DNA of 64,000 bases from Nostoc sp. NMS9 (GCF_017114995.1 NZ_JABXKL010000080.1:227534-291533), one strand, 5' to 3'. Positions 36,550 through 45,752 are shown, counted from the stretch's first letter. Program-made: numbers and translations. The notes: generated from the letters alone by a model not told the origin.

Positions 36550-38064
36550 CTATTTTTGGGCAATTTTCAACTTCAATTCTTGTAAAAGGTCAATGCTAAT
36601 GGGTGATGTTGCCAGAATTGGATGCTTAATACCTCCCCAAATACTTCCAGTACGGATACGATGGGAAACTAATATTTCAGGAATTTGACTAGAAATTAAA
36701 ACTTGTGGTGGTGCAAGTTGACCGAGCGATCGCGCTTTCTTGTAATGATATGATTCTGATAGAGCCAGATCCAGTTGTTGAGCGATAATTTCTGGAGTTT
36801 CTTTTGCCGAAGCGAGTAATAGAATATAGTGTGGAGGATCGGCAATCGGTATCAAACTTTTAAAATTAGTTTCTTGCAAGTTCAATTGAGTCAGAGCATT
36901 ATTGACAAAGGTTTCTTGCAACTTTTCGCCTACTAAATCGCTAACGGCTTGATGTCGTCCGAGAAACTCTAAACAGGGAGTGTGGCGATAGTAATGAGTT
37001 ACCCGGATGCGATCGCCAATTCGATAACGATACAATCCTCCTTTCTGCGATAAAATAATCGTGTATTCCTTGCCAATGTTGAGTTCATGTAAACCATACA
37101 GGGAACCAGTCTCATCCTCGAACTCGAAAAATACTTCATCGAGAACTGGCACACATCCCCCAGCGATAATCAAGTGAATCGTTATTGGGGCTTCGGTTGC
37201 TAGTAGTCCTTTTCCTTGAACTAATACACCTGGGAATTGCGATCTTAATCCCTGAGCTTGATCTGCTGCATTGGCACTATCCCAGCAAGAAATCAGCTTC
37301 AAATGTGGCCAGAGTTGTATCCAGGGAATATTACTTTCGCACAGGAGTTGCAGGCGATGATATGAAATTCTGTTTTGTAATTCTTCTCGCAATAAATCTT
37401 GATTTTCTTGGATATATTTTAAATGTACTTGCAGAAAACTAGGACTCCAAATAGAAATAATTTCTAGTTTTTCAGCCTCTAATAATGCCAAAGCCAGTTG
37501 ATGTTTAAACAAGTTCGCGTCATGCAGCCGATTAAGTTTATTTGGCATCACCAACCAAGGACGCAAAAACCAACGCAACCAGCCATCTAAATAATCTAAA
37601 TCATCTTGTAAAGTTTGGCTATCAGCTACATTTAATTGTGGCGAGATACAAGCATAAATATTGCCTTTGGAAAATTTCGGCCCGTGTACAATCAAATCAT
37701 GCGCCCATACGCAGAACATTTGATTAAACGATCGCCGCAAAGATTGAGTATAAGGAATCCATTTCACCGCCCCACTACTACCAGAGGTTTTTTCATAGAA
37801 TAAAATGGGTTCGGGAGTGAGAGAAATTTGTTGATGTTTTTGATTTAAGTAGGGTTCGAGTGCATCATAATCTACAATTGGTACACGCTGCCAATCGTCT
37901 ACAGAATGAATCCCTAAAGTTTTACCATACTCACTCTTGATTAGGCGATCGCAAATTTCCTTCTGTACAGATGTCTGCATTAACTCTGGGTTATCCAAAG
38001 CTTGATGAAATCGCCTCGCCGTTGGTGCGAGGATTTGCCCAAAAAGCTGAATAATTGGACGCAT
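36550..38064 (-). CDS. GH3-type acyl-adenylate-forming enzyme (auxin-responsive GH3 family)
   Basis: A 504-residue member of the GH3 branch of the ANL superfamily, known in plants for conjugating jasmonate, auxin or benzoates to amino acids. The ATP-binding P-loop is YEKTSGSSGAVKWIPYT (about residues 89-105), and the hinge/nucleotide motif is YRYRIGDRIRVTHYYRHTPC (about 347-366), followed by LEFLGR. It should activate a carboxylic acid with ATP and transfer it to an amine or thiol. It is the last gene of a - strand operon and its start meets the stop of the acyltransferase gene. Substrate and acceptor are unknown. Confidence 0.85.
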   Translation of the reverse strand: MRPIIQLFGQILAPTARRFHQALDNPELMQTSVQKEICDRLIKSEYGKTLGIHSVDDWQRVPIVDYDALEPYLNQKHQQISLTPEPILFYEKTSGSSGAVKWIPYTQSLRRSFNQMFCVWAHDLIVHGPKFSKGNIYACISPQLNVADSQTLQDDLDYLDGWLRWFLRPWLVMPNKLNRLHDANLFKHQLALALLEAEKLEIISIWSPSFLQVHLKYIQENQDLLREELQNRISYHRLQLLCESNIPWIQLWPHLKLISCWDSANAADQAQGLRSQFPGVLVQGKGLLATEAPITIHLIIAGGCVPVLDEVFFEFEDETGSLYGLHELNIGKEYTIILSQKGGLYRYRIGDRIRVTHYYRHTPCLEFLGRHQAVSDLVGEKLQETFVNNALTQLNLQETNFKSLIPIADPPHYILLLASAKETPEIIAQQLDLALSESYHYKKARSLGQLAPPQVLISSQIPEILVSHRIRTGSIWGGIKHPILATSPISIDLLQELKLKIAQK

Positions 38065-38672
38065 TATTGCACCTTTTGATTAGGATAAAGGTTACTGGCT
38101 GCTGGTAAGTAAGAACCATCACCAATGACTACACCGGGAGCAAGATTAGATCCGGCTCCCACAAAAACATTGCTGCCAATCTTGACTTTTTTTACATACA
38201 ACATTAAATTTTGCTTGCGGGGTTTAATGATGTGGGAATAGATACCGACACCATGCCCGATAACGACGCGATCGCCAATTTCTAATAAACTGCGATCGGC
38301 AATTTCTAAACCTGGTGTCCAGTAAACATCTCGCCCCACTTTAGCACCCCACAATCGCAACCAACAGGAAAATACCCCCGGAATTAATCGCAACACTGCT
38401 TCTAAAGCTGGAATGGCAATATAAATTGCCTGAATTTGATGACTACCCCACCAGGGACTATATTCTTTATTTTGTAAATAACTAATACCTTCCCGCACAG
38501 GATAAACCCATTCATGCAAGCGGTAAACTAACACTGGTAGCCCATAAATAGAAACAAACACCGCCAGAATGCTGAAGATGTTGGGTGAATAGGCGAGGTA
38601 GACTATTGCTGCCCCTGTTAGCAATAATATAAAGGTGGGAAAAAATAAAATAATTTTACTTATAACTATCAT
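38064..38672 (-). CDS. hexapeptide-repeat (left-handed beta-helix) acyltransferase with membrane anchor
   Basis: A 202-residue protein. Two hydrophobic segments occupy residues about 5-55. After an amphipathic region, residues about 110-200 show hexapeptide repeats (LEIADRSLLEIGDRVVIGHG and VKIGSNVFVGAGSNLAPGVV), typical of acetyl- or acyl-CoA-dependent transferases. The stop shares a base with the GH3 start and the start overlaps the desaturase gene by four bases, so all three are co-translated. Attachment to the membrane suits a lipid substrate. Confidence 0.75.
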   Translation of the reverse strand: MIVISKIILFFPTFILLLTGAAIVYLAYSPNIFSILAVFVSIYGLPVLVYRLHEWVYPVREGISYLQNKEYSPWWGSHQIQAIYIAIPALEAVLRLIPGVFSCWLRLWGAKVGRDVYWTPGLEIADRSLLEIGDRVVIGHGVGIYSHIIKPRKQNLMLYVKKVKIGSNVFVGAGSNLAPGVVIGDGSYLPAASNLYPNQKVQ

Positions 38673-39421
38673 ATAAATGGGAAGAAAAGTTTTTGGAACA
38701 AGTTTAATGAGCTAGAAATTCCGATTATAGATGGCAGCTTTTTGCTTTCATAGTATGTTCCATGTAACTTATCCCAAATTTTCAGATTAGCTCCATAGTT
38801 ATAATTGTGGACTTCACGGCAATGATGCCAAGCATGATCCTGTGGTAAGATTAACCAAGAAGATAAAAATTGATAAAGCCTGGTATTTGCAGGAATTATT
38901 AAGCAGCTATGCCGCCATAAATCTAAGGCAGAAGTTAGACTTACTCCAAGTAAATAACCTGTTGGATCGGCTAACAAATACAAAAACAAAGTGTGTATCC
39001 ATAAATAAATAATTAGTAAACTTGTCCAAAGTGTGTTGCGAGAAGTTCCCAATACATCCATTTGAGTAACAGTATGATGGACTTGATGAACCTTCCAAAA
39101 AAAAATAGTATGTAATAAACGGTGATTCCAATAATATAAATAATCAACTCCAACAAAACTGATAATAAAAGCCGGAATTAATGATACTTTTAAACATCCT
39201 TGCTGAGTAGGTAATAAATGTTGATAAAGCCAATAAACTAAAGTCGCTTGTAGTAAAGGAATTAAAATTCCTTGAATCGTTAATCCTATACCATCTATTA
39301 GCCAATCTTCACGAGTTTTCACTTGAAGTTGACTTTTCCCAACCTGATTGTTAATAGTCCAACCAACTAATCCGATAAAAGATCCAAAAATTATTATTTG
39401 TGCAAAGTTTTGTATTCCCAC
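38669..39421 (-). CDS. sterol desaturase/fatty acid hydroxylase family protein
   Basis: A 250-residue integral membrane di-iron oxygenase starting with GTG. The histidine boxes are YLYYWNHRLLHTIFFWKVHQ (HxxxH), then VHQVHH, and a third box AWHHCREVHN. Four to five transmembrane segments surround them. Family members insert hydroxyl groups or double bonds into fatty acids, sterols or carotenoids, using O2 and electrons from a ferredoxin or cytochrome. It lies directly upstream of the acyltransferase and GH3 genes and downstream of a Rieske oxygenase, so it likely shares their substrate. Confidence 0.85.
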   Translation of the reverse strand: MGIQNFAQIIIFGSFIGLVGWTINNQVGKSQLQVKTREDWLIDGIGLTIQGILIPLLQATLVYWLYQHLLPTQQGCLKVSLIPAFIISFVGVDYLYYWNHRLLHTIFFWKVHQVHHTVTQMDVLGTSRNTLWTSLLIIYLWIHTLFLYLLADPTGYLLGVSLTSALDLWRHSCLIIPANTRLYQFLSSWLILPQDHAWHHCREVHNYNYGANLKIWDKLHGTYYESKKLPSIIGISSSLNLFQKLFFPFI

Positions 39422-39463
39422 TTATGATTGCTCACAATGATATTGATTAATTACGAATTATTC

Positions 39464-40486
39464 TTAAACCCAAAATGTAACTTTTACTGATTGATTTGGC
39501 AATAAACGCGGATCTTCTCCACGAGATATAGCTGCCATAATTGACTCTACAAATATATGAATTGTGTCCGCAGGCGTATTATAAAATTGTGTGCCGTATT
39601 TAGCGATCGCTTCCCCTTGAATACCCAAAATTTCCACGTCTTGGCGGATAATGTGTTGAGCAGTCCACCGCACAAAGGGACGTGCTAACTTATTCCAAAT
39701 ACCATAGTTATAGGTGACATCGGTGTAAACCAGAGTTGAATTATCGGTTTCTGGAATAGATTGACTGGTAATGAACAAATGGCGATTATGTGCCATCTTA
39801 TACTCTACAGAGGTAATATTTGGCATATAAAAGCGATCGCTATGTTTAATCTCTGCACCCTGCAAATTCAGAAAACGGCTATACCATCCCAAATTACTGT
39901 TTTCGTTGCGATACTCCACCAAAACCGAACCATTCCACCGTTCAACAGTCATCTCTAACTTTTGTTGGCGGGAAGTACGGAAAACACCAGGATGAACAAA
40001 AGCCGTATGGGGAATATCAATAAAGTTCTCCGCACAATTAGTAACATTGTTAGCAAAATGGTTAATTACCCGCACCGTTTCCCATCCCGTTTGTCCGTAG
40101 TGAGGCATAGAAAAGGGTTCAAAATCAACGCTTGGGGTATCGGCTAACCGCACATAAACATAGCCATCTTGTTCTTTGGTAGCGTAACCCTTGGCTCGAC
40201 GCTGTGGGGAAGGTTTGAAATCATCTCCTTCGGCTGGAACAGCAATAACGTTCCCAACTCCGTCGTATACCCAACCATGATAGGGACATTGTAAAGCACC
40301 GTTACAGATTTTACCTGATGATAGACGGCTATTGCGGTGTAAACAGCGATCGCGCAAAGCTACGGGTTGTCCATCTTCACCGCGAAATATCGCTAACCAT
40401 TCTCCTAAAATGGTTCGTGGTAATACCTTGTTAGGTTCTAACTGTTCGCTGAGTGCGACAATGTACCAGAAATCTGCAAATTGCAT
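39464..40486 (-). CDS. Rieske 2Fe-2S oxygenase (aromatic ring-hydroxylating type)
   Basis: A 340-residue non-heme iron oxygenase. The Rieske cluster motif is CLHRNSRLSSGKICNGALQC followed by PYHGW (C-x-H ... C-x2-H). The catalytic domain has the mononuclear iron region NCAENFIDIPHTAFVH, with two His and nearby Asp. It matches the pheophorbide a oxygenase/vanillate-type branch in length. Substrate unknown. It is the first gene of a four-gene - strand operon (Rieske, hydroxylase, acyltransferase, GH3). Confidence 0.88.
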   Translation of the reverse strand: MQFADFWYIVALSEQLEPNKVLPRTILGEWLAIFRGEDGQPVALRDRCLHRNSRLSSGKICNGALQCPYHGWVYDGVGNVIAVPAEGDDFKPSPQRRAKGYATKEQDGYVYVRLADTPSVDFEPFSMPHYGQTGWETVRVINHFANNVTNCAENFIDIPHTAFVHPGVFRTSRQQKLEMTVERWNGSVLVEYRNENSNLGWYSRFLNLQGAEIKHSDRFYMPNITSVEYKMAHNRHLFITSQSIPETDNSTLVYTDVTYNYGIWNKLARPFVRWTAQHIIRQDVEILGIQGEAIAKYGTQFYNTPADTIHIFVESIMAAISRGEDPRLLPNQSVKVTFWV

Positions 40487-40608
40487 GGTGGGTGGGAGCG
40501 ATCGTATTTAAATTATGGCAATGTCTTGGCTAGAACTGCATTCCTGGATCTATCGAATTCCAAAAGAGCTAATTTACAATTAAAGGTGAGATAGGCTGAG
40601 ATGGGAAA

Positions 40609-40833
40609 ATGATCGTGACATTACAACAATTGCAAAAGCAGGTATTAGAGTTACCAATTAGCGATCGGTGGACATTAGTGCAGATCCTTTTGGAGTCGCT
40701 ACAGCAAGAAACTAGTTCTAAATTGAAAAAGGGTAACTTGTCTCGACTGCGAGGGATCGCAAAAAGTACAGAAATATTAAGTGAAGATGTTGAAGTAGAT
40801 TATGTTAACTATCTGACTGAAAAATATCAATAA
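40609..40833 (+). CDS. antitoxin of a type II PIN-domain toxin-antitoxin pair
   Basis: A 74-residue protein. The N-terminal part (LQQLQKQVLELPISDRWTLV) matches small cyanobacterial addiction-module antitoxins of the DUF2281-like kind. The stop overlaps the start of the PIN gene (TAATG), the standard layout. It should neutralise the toxin and repress the operon. Confidence 0.75.
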   Translation: MIVTLQQLQKQVLELPISDRWTLVQILLESLQQETSSKLKKGNLSRLRGIAKSTEILSEDVEVDYVNYLTEKYQ

Positions 40834-41246
40834 TGCGAATTTTAATTGATACAAACGTTGTGCTTGATTTTTTACAAGAGCGAGAACCTTTTGTAGAGGA
40901 TGCGGCAAAACTGTTTGCAAAAATTGATGCTGGTGAAATCGAGGGATTTATTGCAGCAACAACAATTACTAACATCTATTACATTGTCCGCAAAGCAGCG
41001 GGTGCGATCGCTGCTCAAGATGCAATTGTACAAATTCTGACAGATTTACATATTTGTGCAGTCGATAGAGGAATTTTGGAACGAGCGCTCGCACTTAATT
41101 TTCAAGATTTTGAGGATGCGGTGCAGTGTGCTTGTGGAATAACACATGGGGTTGATGCGATCGTAACTCGTGATGCGTCTGGATTTGTCAGCGCGGGAAT
41201 TTTAGTAATCGCACCAGGAGAGTTAGAAAATATTAGTAGTCAGTAA
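40833..41246 (+). CDS. PIN-domain toxin (VapC-like ribonuclease)
   Basis: A 137-residue PIN domain. The acidic residues of the active site are visible: MRILIDTNVVLDFL (Asp), the central Asp/Glu in LNFQDFEDAVQC, and VDAIVTRDASGF (Asp). VapC-type toxins cleave tRNA or rRNA. The gene is translationally coupled to the antitoxin 5' of it. Its 3' end overlaps, tail to tail, the truncated PIN gene on the other strand (41233-41340). Confidence 0.88.
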   Translation: MRILIDTNVVLDFLQEREPFVEDAAKLFAKIDAGEIEGFIAATTITNIYYIVRKAAGAIAAQDAIVQILTDLHICAVDRGILERALALNFQDFEDAVQCACGITHGVDAIVTRDASGFVSAGILVIAPGELENISSQ

Positions 41247-41340
41247 ATGAAGCGATCCTGAATGCGATCGCCTCCTCATTCAAACGCTCTGGTTGGGCAA
41301 ACCACCATAACCAGCACTGCGTATCTAGCAAAAGTTTCAC
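41233..41340 (-). pseudogene. truncated PIN-domain toxin
   Basis: A GTG at 41340 overlaps the stop of the Phd-like antitoxin gene (GTGA), exactly where a toxin gene should begin. The 35 codons read VKLLLDTQCWLWWFAQPERL then NEEAIA, the typical N-terminus of VapC-type toxins of Phd modules. They then lose similarity and end at TAA 41233-41235. The rest of the toxin (about 90-100 residues with the remaining catalytic acids) is absent; the adjacent PIN gene on the + strand now occupies the place. Confidence 0.82.
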
Positions 41341-41582
41341 TCCTCACCACCTTCAAATGCTGCTAACATCTCATCTGGTAAAGGGGCGTTAAAGTCCTCT
41401 GGCACTACAAAACGCCCTTTATCCTGTCCTAAACTATCGCGGCGATTTGATGAGGTGCGAAACGGAACCAACTTGGCAATGGGAATACCTCGATCAGAAA
41501 TAATGATTTCTTCTCCATGCTCTACCCGCAATAAAAGCTGTGAGAGATTCGTTTCAGCTTGATGGATATTTACAGTTTCCAT
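41337..41582 (-). CDS. Phd/YefM-family antitoxin (toxin partner truncated)
   Basis: An 81-residue antitoxin. The N-terminal Phd fold is clear (METVNIHQAETNLSQLLLRV and GEEIIISDRGIPIAKLVPF), with a flexible acidic tail. Its normal partner would be the VapC-like gene at 41340, which is cut short, so this is an orphan antitoxin that may still bind DNA at its own promoter or neutralise related toxins. Confidence 0.88.
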   Translation of the reverse strand: METVNIHQAETNLSQLLLRVEHGEEIIISDRGIPIAKLVPFRTSSNRRDSLGQDKGRFVVPEDFNAPLPDEMLAAFEGGEE

Positions 41583-41745
41583 GATTTTATCTAAGTCTCT
41601 AAATTAAGTTTAACCAATTCATCCTTCCAGTCTGCAAATTTCAACATTACGGCGAAATAAGCTTTTTTAATTCGCTTTTACTGGGTACAAATACAACCTT
41701 CTTGGTTAAGAGGAAAACTGATTTTCAATTTGATATGGCAAATAT

Positions 41746-42216
41746 CTAACTTGCTAGAGTCATTGAATATTTTAAATAAAGCTCGATTTCCACTGCTATA
41801 AAATCACTAAATGTATCATGGATTTTAACAAAATAAGGCTCTTGCTGCCCCTCGCAATATGAGTAAGTTGGTGGATTATCACCTTCTGACAGCCTGAAAA
41901 AGCTAAACTGATAACCCTCGTGCATGAAAAATACAAAAGTATCCTCTGGCAAAGCTTCAGGAAAATCATTTTCTACCAAAAGTTGTTTAGCCCATTCTTG
42001 AATTTGCGGTAGATGTTGGTAAAAACAATCTGAACCACGCAAAAACTTCCCAGCACCATGCCCCATAATCTTGAGAAAGTCTTTGTAATTACTGGGTAAA
42101 CTAATACCTTGTTGTTGTTCAAATTGAATGATTTCCAAATCTGAACATGGCGAAAGCTGATTATCGTTAAAAATAAGCTGAAGTGGTTCGGGTAAATTGC
42201 GAGTTGACAAATCCAT
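41746..42216 (-). CDS. SMI1/KNR4 family protein
   Basis: A 156-residue protein with the SUKH fold signature: IIQFEQQQGISLPSNYKDFL near residues 28-47, followed by IMGHGAGKFLRGSDCFY, and a C-terminal FSDFIAVEIELYLKY. In bacteria this superfamily often serves as immunity proteins against polymorphic toxins; no toxin of that kind is seen next to it. It stands between the Phd antitoxin and the ferredoxin gene. Confidence 0.78.
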   Translation of the reverse strand: MDLSTRNLPEPLQLIFNDNQLSPCSDLEIIQFEQQQGISLPSNYKDFLKIMGHGAGKFLRGSDCFYQHLPQIQEWAKQLLVENDFPEALPEDTFVFFMHEGYQFSFFRLSEGDNPPTYSYCEGQQEPYFVKIHDTFSDFIAVEIELYLKYSMTLAS

Positions 42217-42248
42217 ACTTGCTCTTTTAGTTGTTTTTAAATCACCAT

Positions 42249-42533
42249 CTAAATCTTACGAATTTCAACATTACCTGTAACATCAAGCTGACAAGCTAAC
42301 CGCGCATGAGGATGATTAGCCACTAAAGTTTCCAACATTTCCTGTTCATCAGGTTGAGGTGGAGGAATATCACCAATAACCTCAACCAAACAAGTGCCAC
42401 AAATACCAGTCCGACAACCAAACAAAACAGGTGAATTCTGAATTGTGAGATGTTCAGATAAATTTTGATCACATTCCAAAGTGATAGGAACAAAATCACT
42501 TCCCGGAAACGATATCTTACAGAAGTCAGCCAT
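42249..42533 (-). CDS. plant-type [2Fe-2S] ferredoxin
   Basis: A 94-residue electron carrier. The cluster motif is FGCRTGICGTCLVEV (C-x4-C-x2-C), with the fourth Cys in ARLACQLDV. The start ATG at 42533 is preferred to a TTG four codons earlier. It directly follows the AurF-like gene in the same operon and is well placed to feed electrons to the Rieske and di-iron oxygenases of the cluster. No dedicated reductase gene is seen nearby. Confidence 0.88.
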   Translation of the reverse strand: MADFCKISFPGSDFVPITLECDQNLSEHLTIQNSPVLFGCRTGICGTCLVEVIGDIPPPQPDEQEMLETLVANHPHARLACQLDVTGNVEIRKI

Positions 42534-42551
42534 AATACGCAACAATATTAC

Positions 42552-43757
42552 CTAAACAACACTCTTCCATTCCTCTCTGTGGCTCTGCGTATCTGCATGA
42601 GATAAAATCAAATCCTCTTGATGCTCAAAACTTTGAAAAGCCCTTTTTTGAGTCGCCAAATATCGAGAAATTGAATTAGTACCTATCAGTGACATATCCC
42701 GATTACGTTGCCAAAGATAATCGATTTTTTCAACATACACCTGATAAGATTTCATCGCCTCCTGATGAGTTGAAAAACTGCGCTGCAATCCTTCAGACTC
42801 CTCCGTAAAACAACGCCGCATCATTTCTTTAGCATCCTTGTGACTCATCTCAAAAATCGGCGATCGCAACACCCGATAAATCTTGCCATACAGCGCCGGA
42901 TCGTACCAAAAAATCCCGTTAATCGCAGCCGAAAAATGAAAATGATCGCGTTGACATCCTAGCAATCCTAAATTAGCAACCAGTCGCTCAAAAGCAGTCG
43001 GTGGCTTAAGGCAAGTGACAACATCGTGCGATATAATTGTCGAACTATTGAAGTGAAAACTTTCATCCATGAAGTGATAATAGGAGACTTTCGCAGGAAT
43101 TGGAGCAGCTTCAGAATGGGGATATTTTTGATAATAATTGCTGAGTTTGTGCTGTACTAACTTGCCGTTTAGTGTCCGCACTCCCCGTACTGTGAAATAC
43201 TGACAAGCCAAAAAAGTATTATTCGCAGAAATTAGCCCAAAGTATTGAAGTTGAATTTTTTTCCACCAAGTTTTTAGGGCATTGGTGTCAGCATAAACCA
43301 TCGTTTCTGTAAAGGGGCCGCGCATAGGGTAGGTAAAGATAAGTTCCCCAAACAACGCTTGTTCAACCTGTTTGGCAATTGTGCGGAAGGCGTTAATGTG
43401 CGATCGCTCTTGGCAGGATTCCAAATCTAAGGTATCGCAGATTAAGCGAAAATCTTCTTGAGCGTAAAGTCCAGCTGCACTGGTTTGATTGAAAAAGATA
43501 GTTGCAATTTCAGCAGAAACAATTTGTGAGTAGTAAGCTACCCAGTAAAGTTGGTTCAAAATTATACGCTGATGTTGGCTAGACTGTTCCCATAAAGGTG
43601 TACCGTATAGCAGGGAAAATTCCTCTGGGTTCCAATACTCGTTTTGGCAATCCTCATAGCGAAAATTGGTAACTGCTTCATCCATTAAAGAAGTATGATC
43701 TTGCTGTTTGTTGCGGGTGTGGTTAATTTGTAATTTGCGATGAATAGTTTTTTCCAT
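42552..43757 (-). CDS. AurF-like di-iron oxygenase
   Basis: A 401-residue protein. It carries di-iron ligand patterns: an early Glu in IVSAEIATIF, ERSH (E-x2-H) in LESCQERSHINAF, and DESFH (DE-x2-H) in YHFMDESFHF. This spacing resembles the p-aminobenzoate N-oxygenase (AurF) family, which oxidises amines to hydroxylamine or nitro groups or hydroxylates. The similarity is by motif, not close identity, so the reaction is uncertain. It lies 40 bp downstream of a second ferritin-like gene and 18 bp upstream of the ferredoxin gene. Confidence 0.65.
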   Translation of the reverse strand: MEKTIHRKLQINHTRNKQQDHTSLMDEAVTNFRYEDCQNEYWNPEEFSLLYGTPLWEQSSQHQRIILNQLYWVAYYSQIVSAEIATIFFNQTSAAGLYAQEDFRLICDTLDLESCQERSHINAFRTIAKQVEQALFGELIFTYPMRGPFTETMVYADTNALKTWWKKIQLQYFGLISANNTFLACQYFTVRGVRTLNGKLVQHKLSNYYQKYPHSEAAPIPAKVSYYHFMDESFHFNSSTIISHDVVTCLKPPTAFERLVANLGLLGCQRDHFHFSAAINGIFWYDPALYGKIYRVLRSPIFEMSHKDAKEMMRRCFTEESEGLQRSFSTHQEAMKSYQVYVEKIDYLWQRNRDMSLIGTNSISRYLATQKRAFQSFEHQEDLILSHADTQSHREEWKSVV

Positions 43758-43796
43758 ATCCGTTTTGCTTTAACGCAGAGATAAGATTAATATTTA

Positions 43797-44702
43797 TTAC
43801 ACACATTGATGGGCGGGGAGGGGTTCAAAGGCTCCACGTTCTTCTAAATTTTGCAGGATAGACTGGGCTGATTTTATCCCCATGAGCGATCGCAATATTT
43901 GTAATCGCGTTCCGCTATGAGTCTCTGTATCTAGTTCTTCTAAGATTTGGATTTTTTGCGATCGCGTCAGATGTCCTTTCACTTGTTCGACTGCTGTTAG
44001 TAGGCTTTGTGGCCCCACCTGCACCATAAACAAAAACTGTGCCAATACATCGAGAATTGTTGTTTGACTCAATGCTGAAACAGTAATTTGATTAAACAAG
44101 GTGGTTCCCGTGGCGTGATGACGGGATTCAGATTGTAAAAAACTGGAAAAAAGTTCTGCTAAAACTGGATAGCAACATTCCTTTGCTAAACGCCGATAAT
44201 GACTTAAACCCCATCCTTCTAAAACGACTTGCAGCACAAACAACAAAACTGTTTTATCTGCACTTTCAACCACTTCTGATAGTAAGTGCAAAAACGGATC
44301 ATCCGTGCTAGTTACTTCCATTTCTGGTAAAAAATGGCTAACTTGGTGAAGGTGGGTAGCTTCATCAGCCGTAAACAATGCATAAAGCATTCGTTCTTCA
44401 ACTGTTTCTGCTAACAGTACCATTTTTGCCATGTAGCCAACCCCTGCTTTCTCGATAAAATATGATTCTTCTAACAGGCTGCGGTTGGCAAGTTCCAGAA
44501 TAGCAGATTGTTCAGTAATATTAGATTGTTGGAAAATTTTAACTTTATATAATTTAAAAAAATCAGCATCCCAATAATTTAATTCTGGGTAATTAGCATA
44601 ATTATTATGATTAGGTAATGCTGCTGTTAATATACGTCGCAAACGGTCATCAGAATCTGTATGCGGTAAGTCAAAACCGACAATGTTATATTTTGAATCC
44701 AT
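43797..44702 (-). CDS. ferritin-like di-iron protein
   Basis: A 301-residue helical protein. Putative metal ligands: LLEESYFIEKAGVGYMAKMV (Glu), FTADEATHLHQV (E-x2-H), VVLEGWGLSHYR (Glu and His) and LQSESRHHATG (E-x2-H). Two E-x2-H pairs and two further Glu make a full di-iron set as in the ferritin-like oxygenase superfamily. The specific family is not recognised. Its start overlaps the upstream Rieske gene by 17 bp, showing coupling. A second di-iron enzyme follows, so the two may act in sequence or as partners. Confidence 0.68.
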   Translation of the reverse strand: MDSKYNIVGFDLPHTDSDDRLRRILTAALPNHNNYANYPELNYWDADFFKLYKVKIFQQSNITEQSAILELANRSLLEESYFIEKAGVGYMAKMVLLAETVEERMLYALFTADEATHLHQVSHFLPEMEVTSTDDPFLHLLSEVVESADKTVLLFVLQVVLEGWGLSHYRRLAKECCYPVLAELFSSFLQSESRHHATGTTLFNQITVSALSQTTILDVLAQFLFMVQVGPQSLLTAVEQVKGHLTRSQKIQILEELDTETHSGTRLQILRSLMGIKSAQSILQNLEERGAFEPLPAHQCV

Positions 44703-45747
44703 GTTCAGAGCTAGGTGTTGATAGGGTTTGAATATTTTGATAATTAACAGTGTCCCAAGTTCCCCAAGTTAAAGCTTTCTGGTGATTAACATGCTGAATA
44801 AATTCCAGAATAGATTGATCTGCTTTAGTGGGAGTCTTTAAATCAAACTGAATTCTTTGAAATACCTGTGTATCCCCTTTGGCGAAGTAATTACCAACCT
44901 GTTGGGTTAACCATAACAAACCACGATTTAAAACCCATCCCCAAAATCCCGGACGCTTGGGAGTGACAAGAATTGTTTGCCCTTCAGTTTTACCACCTTC
45001 TATCATTCGCAGTGTAAATATAATGTAGAAGTGCAGAAAATCTGGGCCTAGCGTCACAGTGCCAGTGCTGCCATACCAGTAACACATACTATAAGTAACT
45101 TCATTGCGATATAGAGGACGAATCAGGCGGATTAACCAAGAATTATCCCCTCCCCGTGTAGTATTGCTGAAGGTAATAGCGTTGGGGTTGAGGTCTTGGG
45201 AATCAAATACAATCTCCAAGGGCAGATTGTGTACTGTATTGAAATGGTGAGCATCAATCGCATTAATTAGTAACACATTGGGATGGCAGTTTTTGACAAA
45301 TCGAGTCCCCAATATATAATCGCAATCTGCCTGTTCTAATTCTGGTACAAAAGGCAGCGAACTTGGCTTTTCTTCTCCCGTCCAAACCCAAATTATGCCG
45401 TATTTTTCTGCCGTGTGCCAAGTTTTAATACACACAGGTAACGGTTTTCCAAGAGAAGGAACATCTACACAAATTCCGCGCTCATTGTATTTCCAATTAT
45501 GAAAAAAACAGCGAATATTGTCATCTTCTACCTTACCCTGTGCTAAATGTGCGCCCATGTGTGGACAATAAGCATCTATCGCTACTACCTGACCACTAAC
45601 TCCCCGATAAATTGCCAGATTTCTACCTAGTAAAGTTATTGCTTTAACCTTGCCAAGCTTTAATTTTTTTGATGGTAATGTCCAGTACCATCCCTCTATA
45701 AATTGTGTTGAGTTGTTAAAGTTTAAGTATGGGTCAGTAGATGGCAT
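44686..45747 (-). CDS. Rieske 2Fe-2S oxygenase (KshA/cholesterol-7-desaturase-like branch)
   Basis: A 353-residue protein; start 45747 is chosen (MPSTDPYLNF) because a longer frame would overlap the upstream gene. The Rieske motif is YCPHMGAHLAQGKVEDDNIR then CFFHNW (C-x-H ... C-x2-H). The catalytic iron site is expected at NAIDAHHFNTVHNL. A late hydrophobic segment (GFWGWVLNRGLLWLTQQ) is present. This branch includes sterol-modifying enzymes, suggesting a hydrophobic substrate. It is related to the Rieske protein at 46755-47759 (same AYCPH..GTDLGIGKV-like core). Confidence 0.85.
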   Translation of the reverse strand: MPSTDPYLNFNNSTQFIEGWYWTLPSKKLKLGKVKAITLLGRNLAIYRGVSGQVVAIDAYCPHMGAHLAQGKVEDDNIRCFFHNWKYNERGICVDVPSLGKPLPVCIKTWHTAEKYGIIWVWTGEEKPSSLPFVPELEQADCDYILGTRFVKNCHPNVLLINAIDAHHFNTVHNLPLEIVFDSQDLNPNAITFSNTTRGGDNSWLIRLIRPLYRNEVTYSMCYWYGSTGTVTLGPDFLHFYIIFTLRMIEGGKTEGQTILVTPKRPGFWGWVLNRGLLWLTQQVGNYFAKGDTQVFQRIQFDLKTPTKADQSILEFIQHVNHQKALTWGTWDTVNYQNIQTLSTPSSEHGFKI

Positions 45748-45752
45748 AAAAA

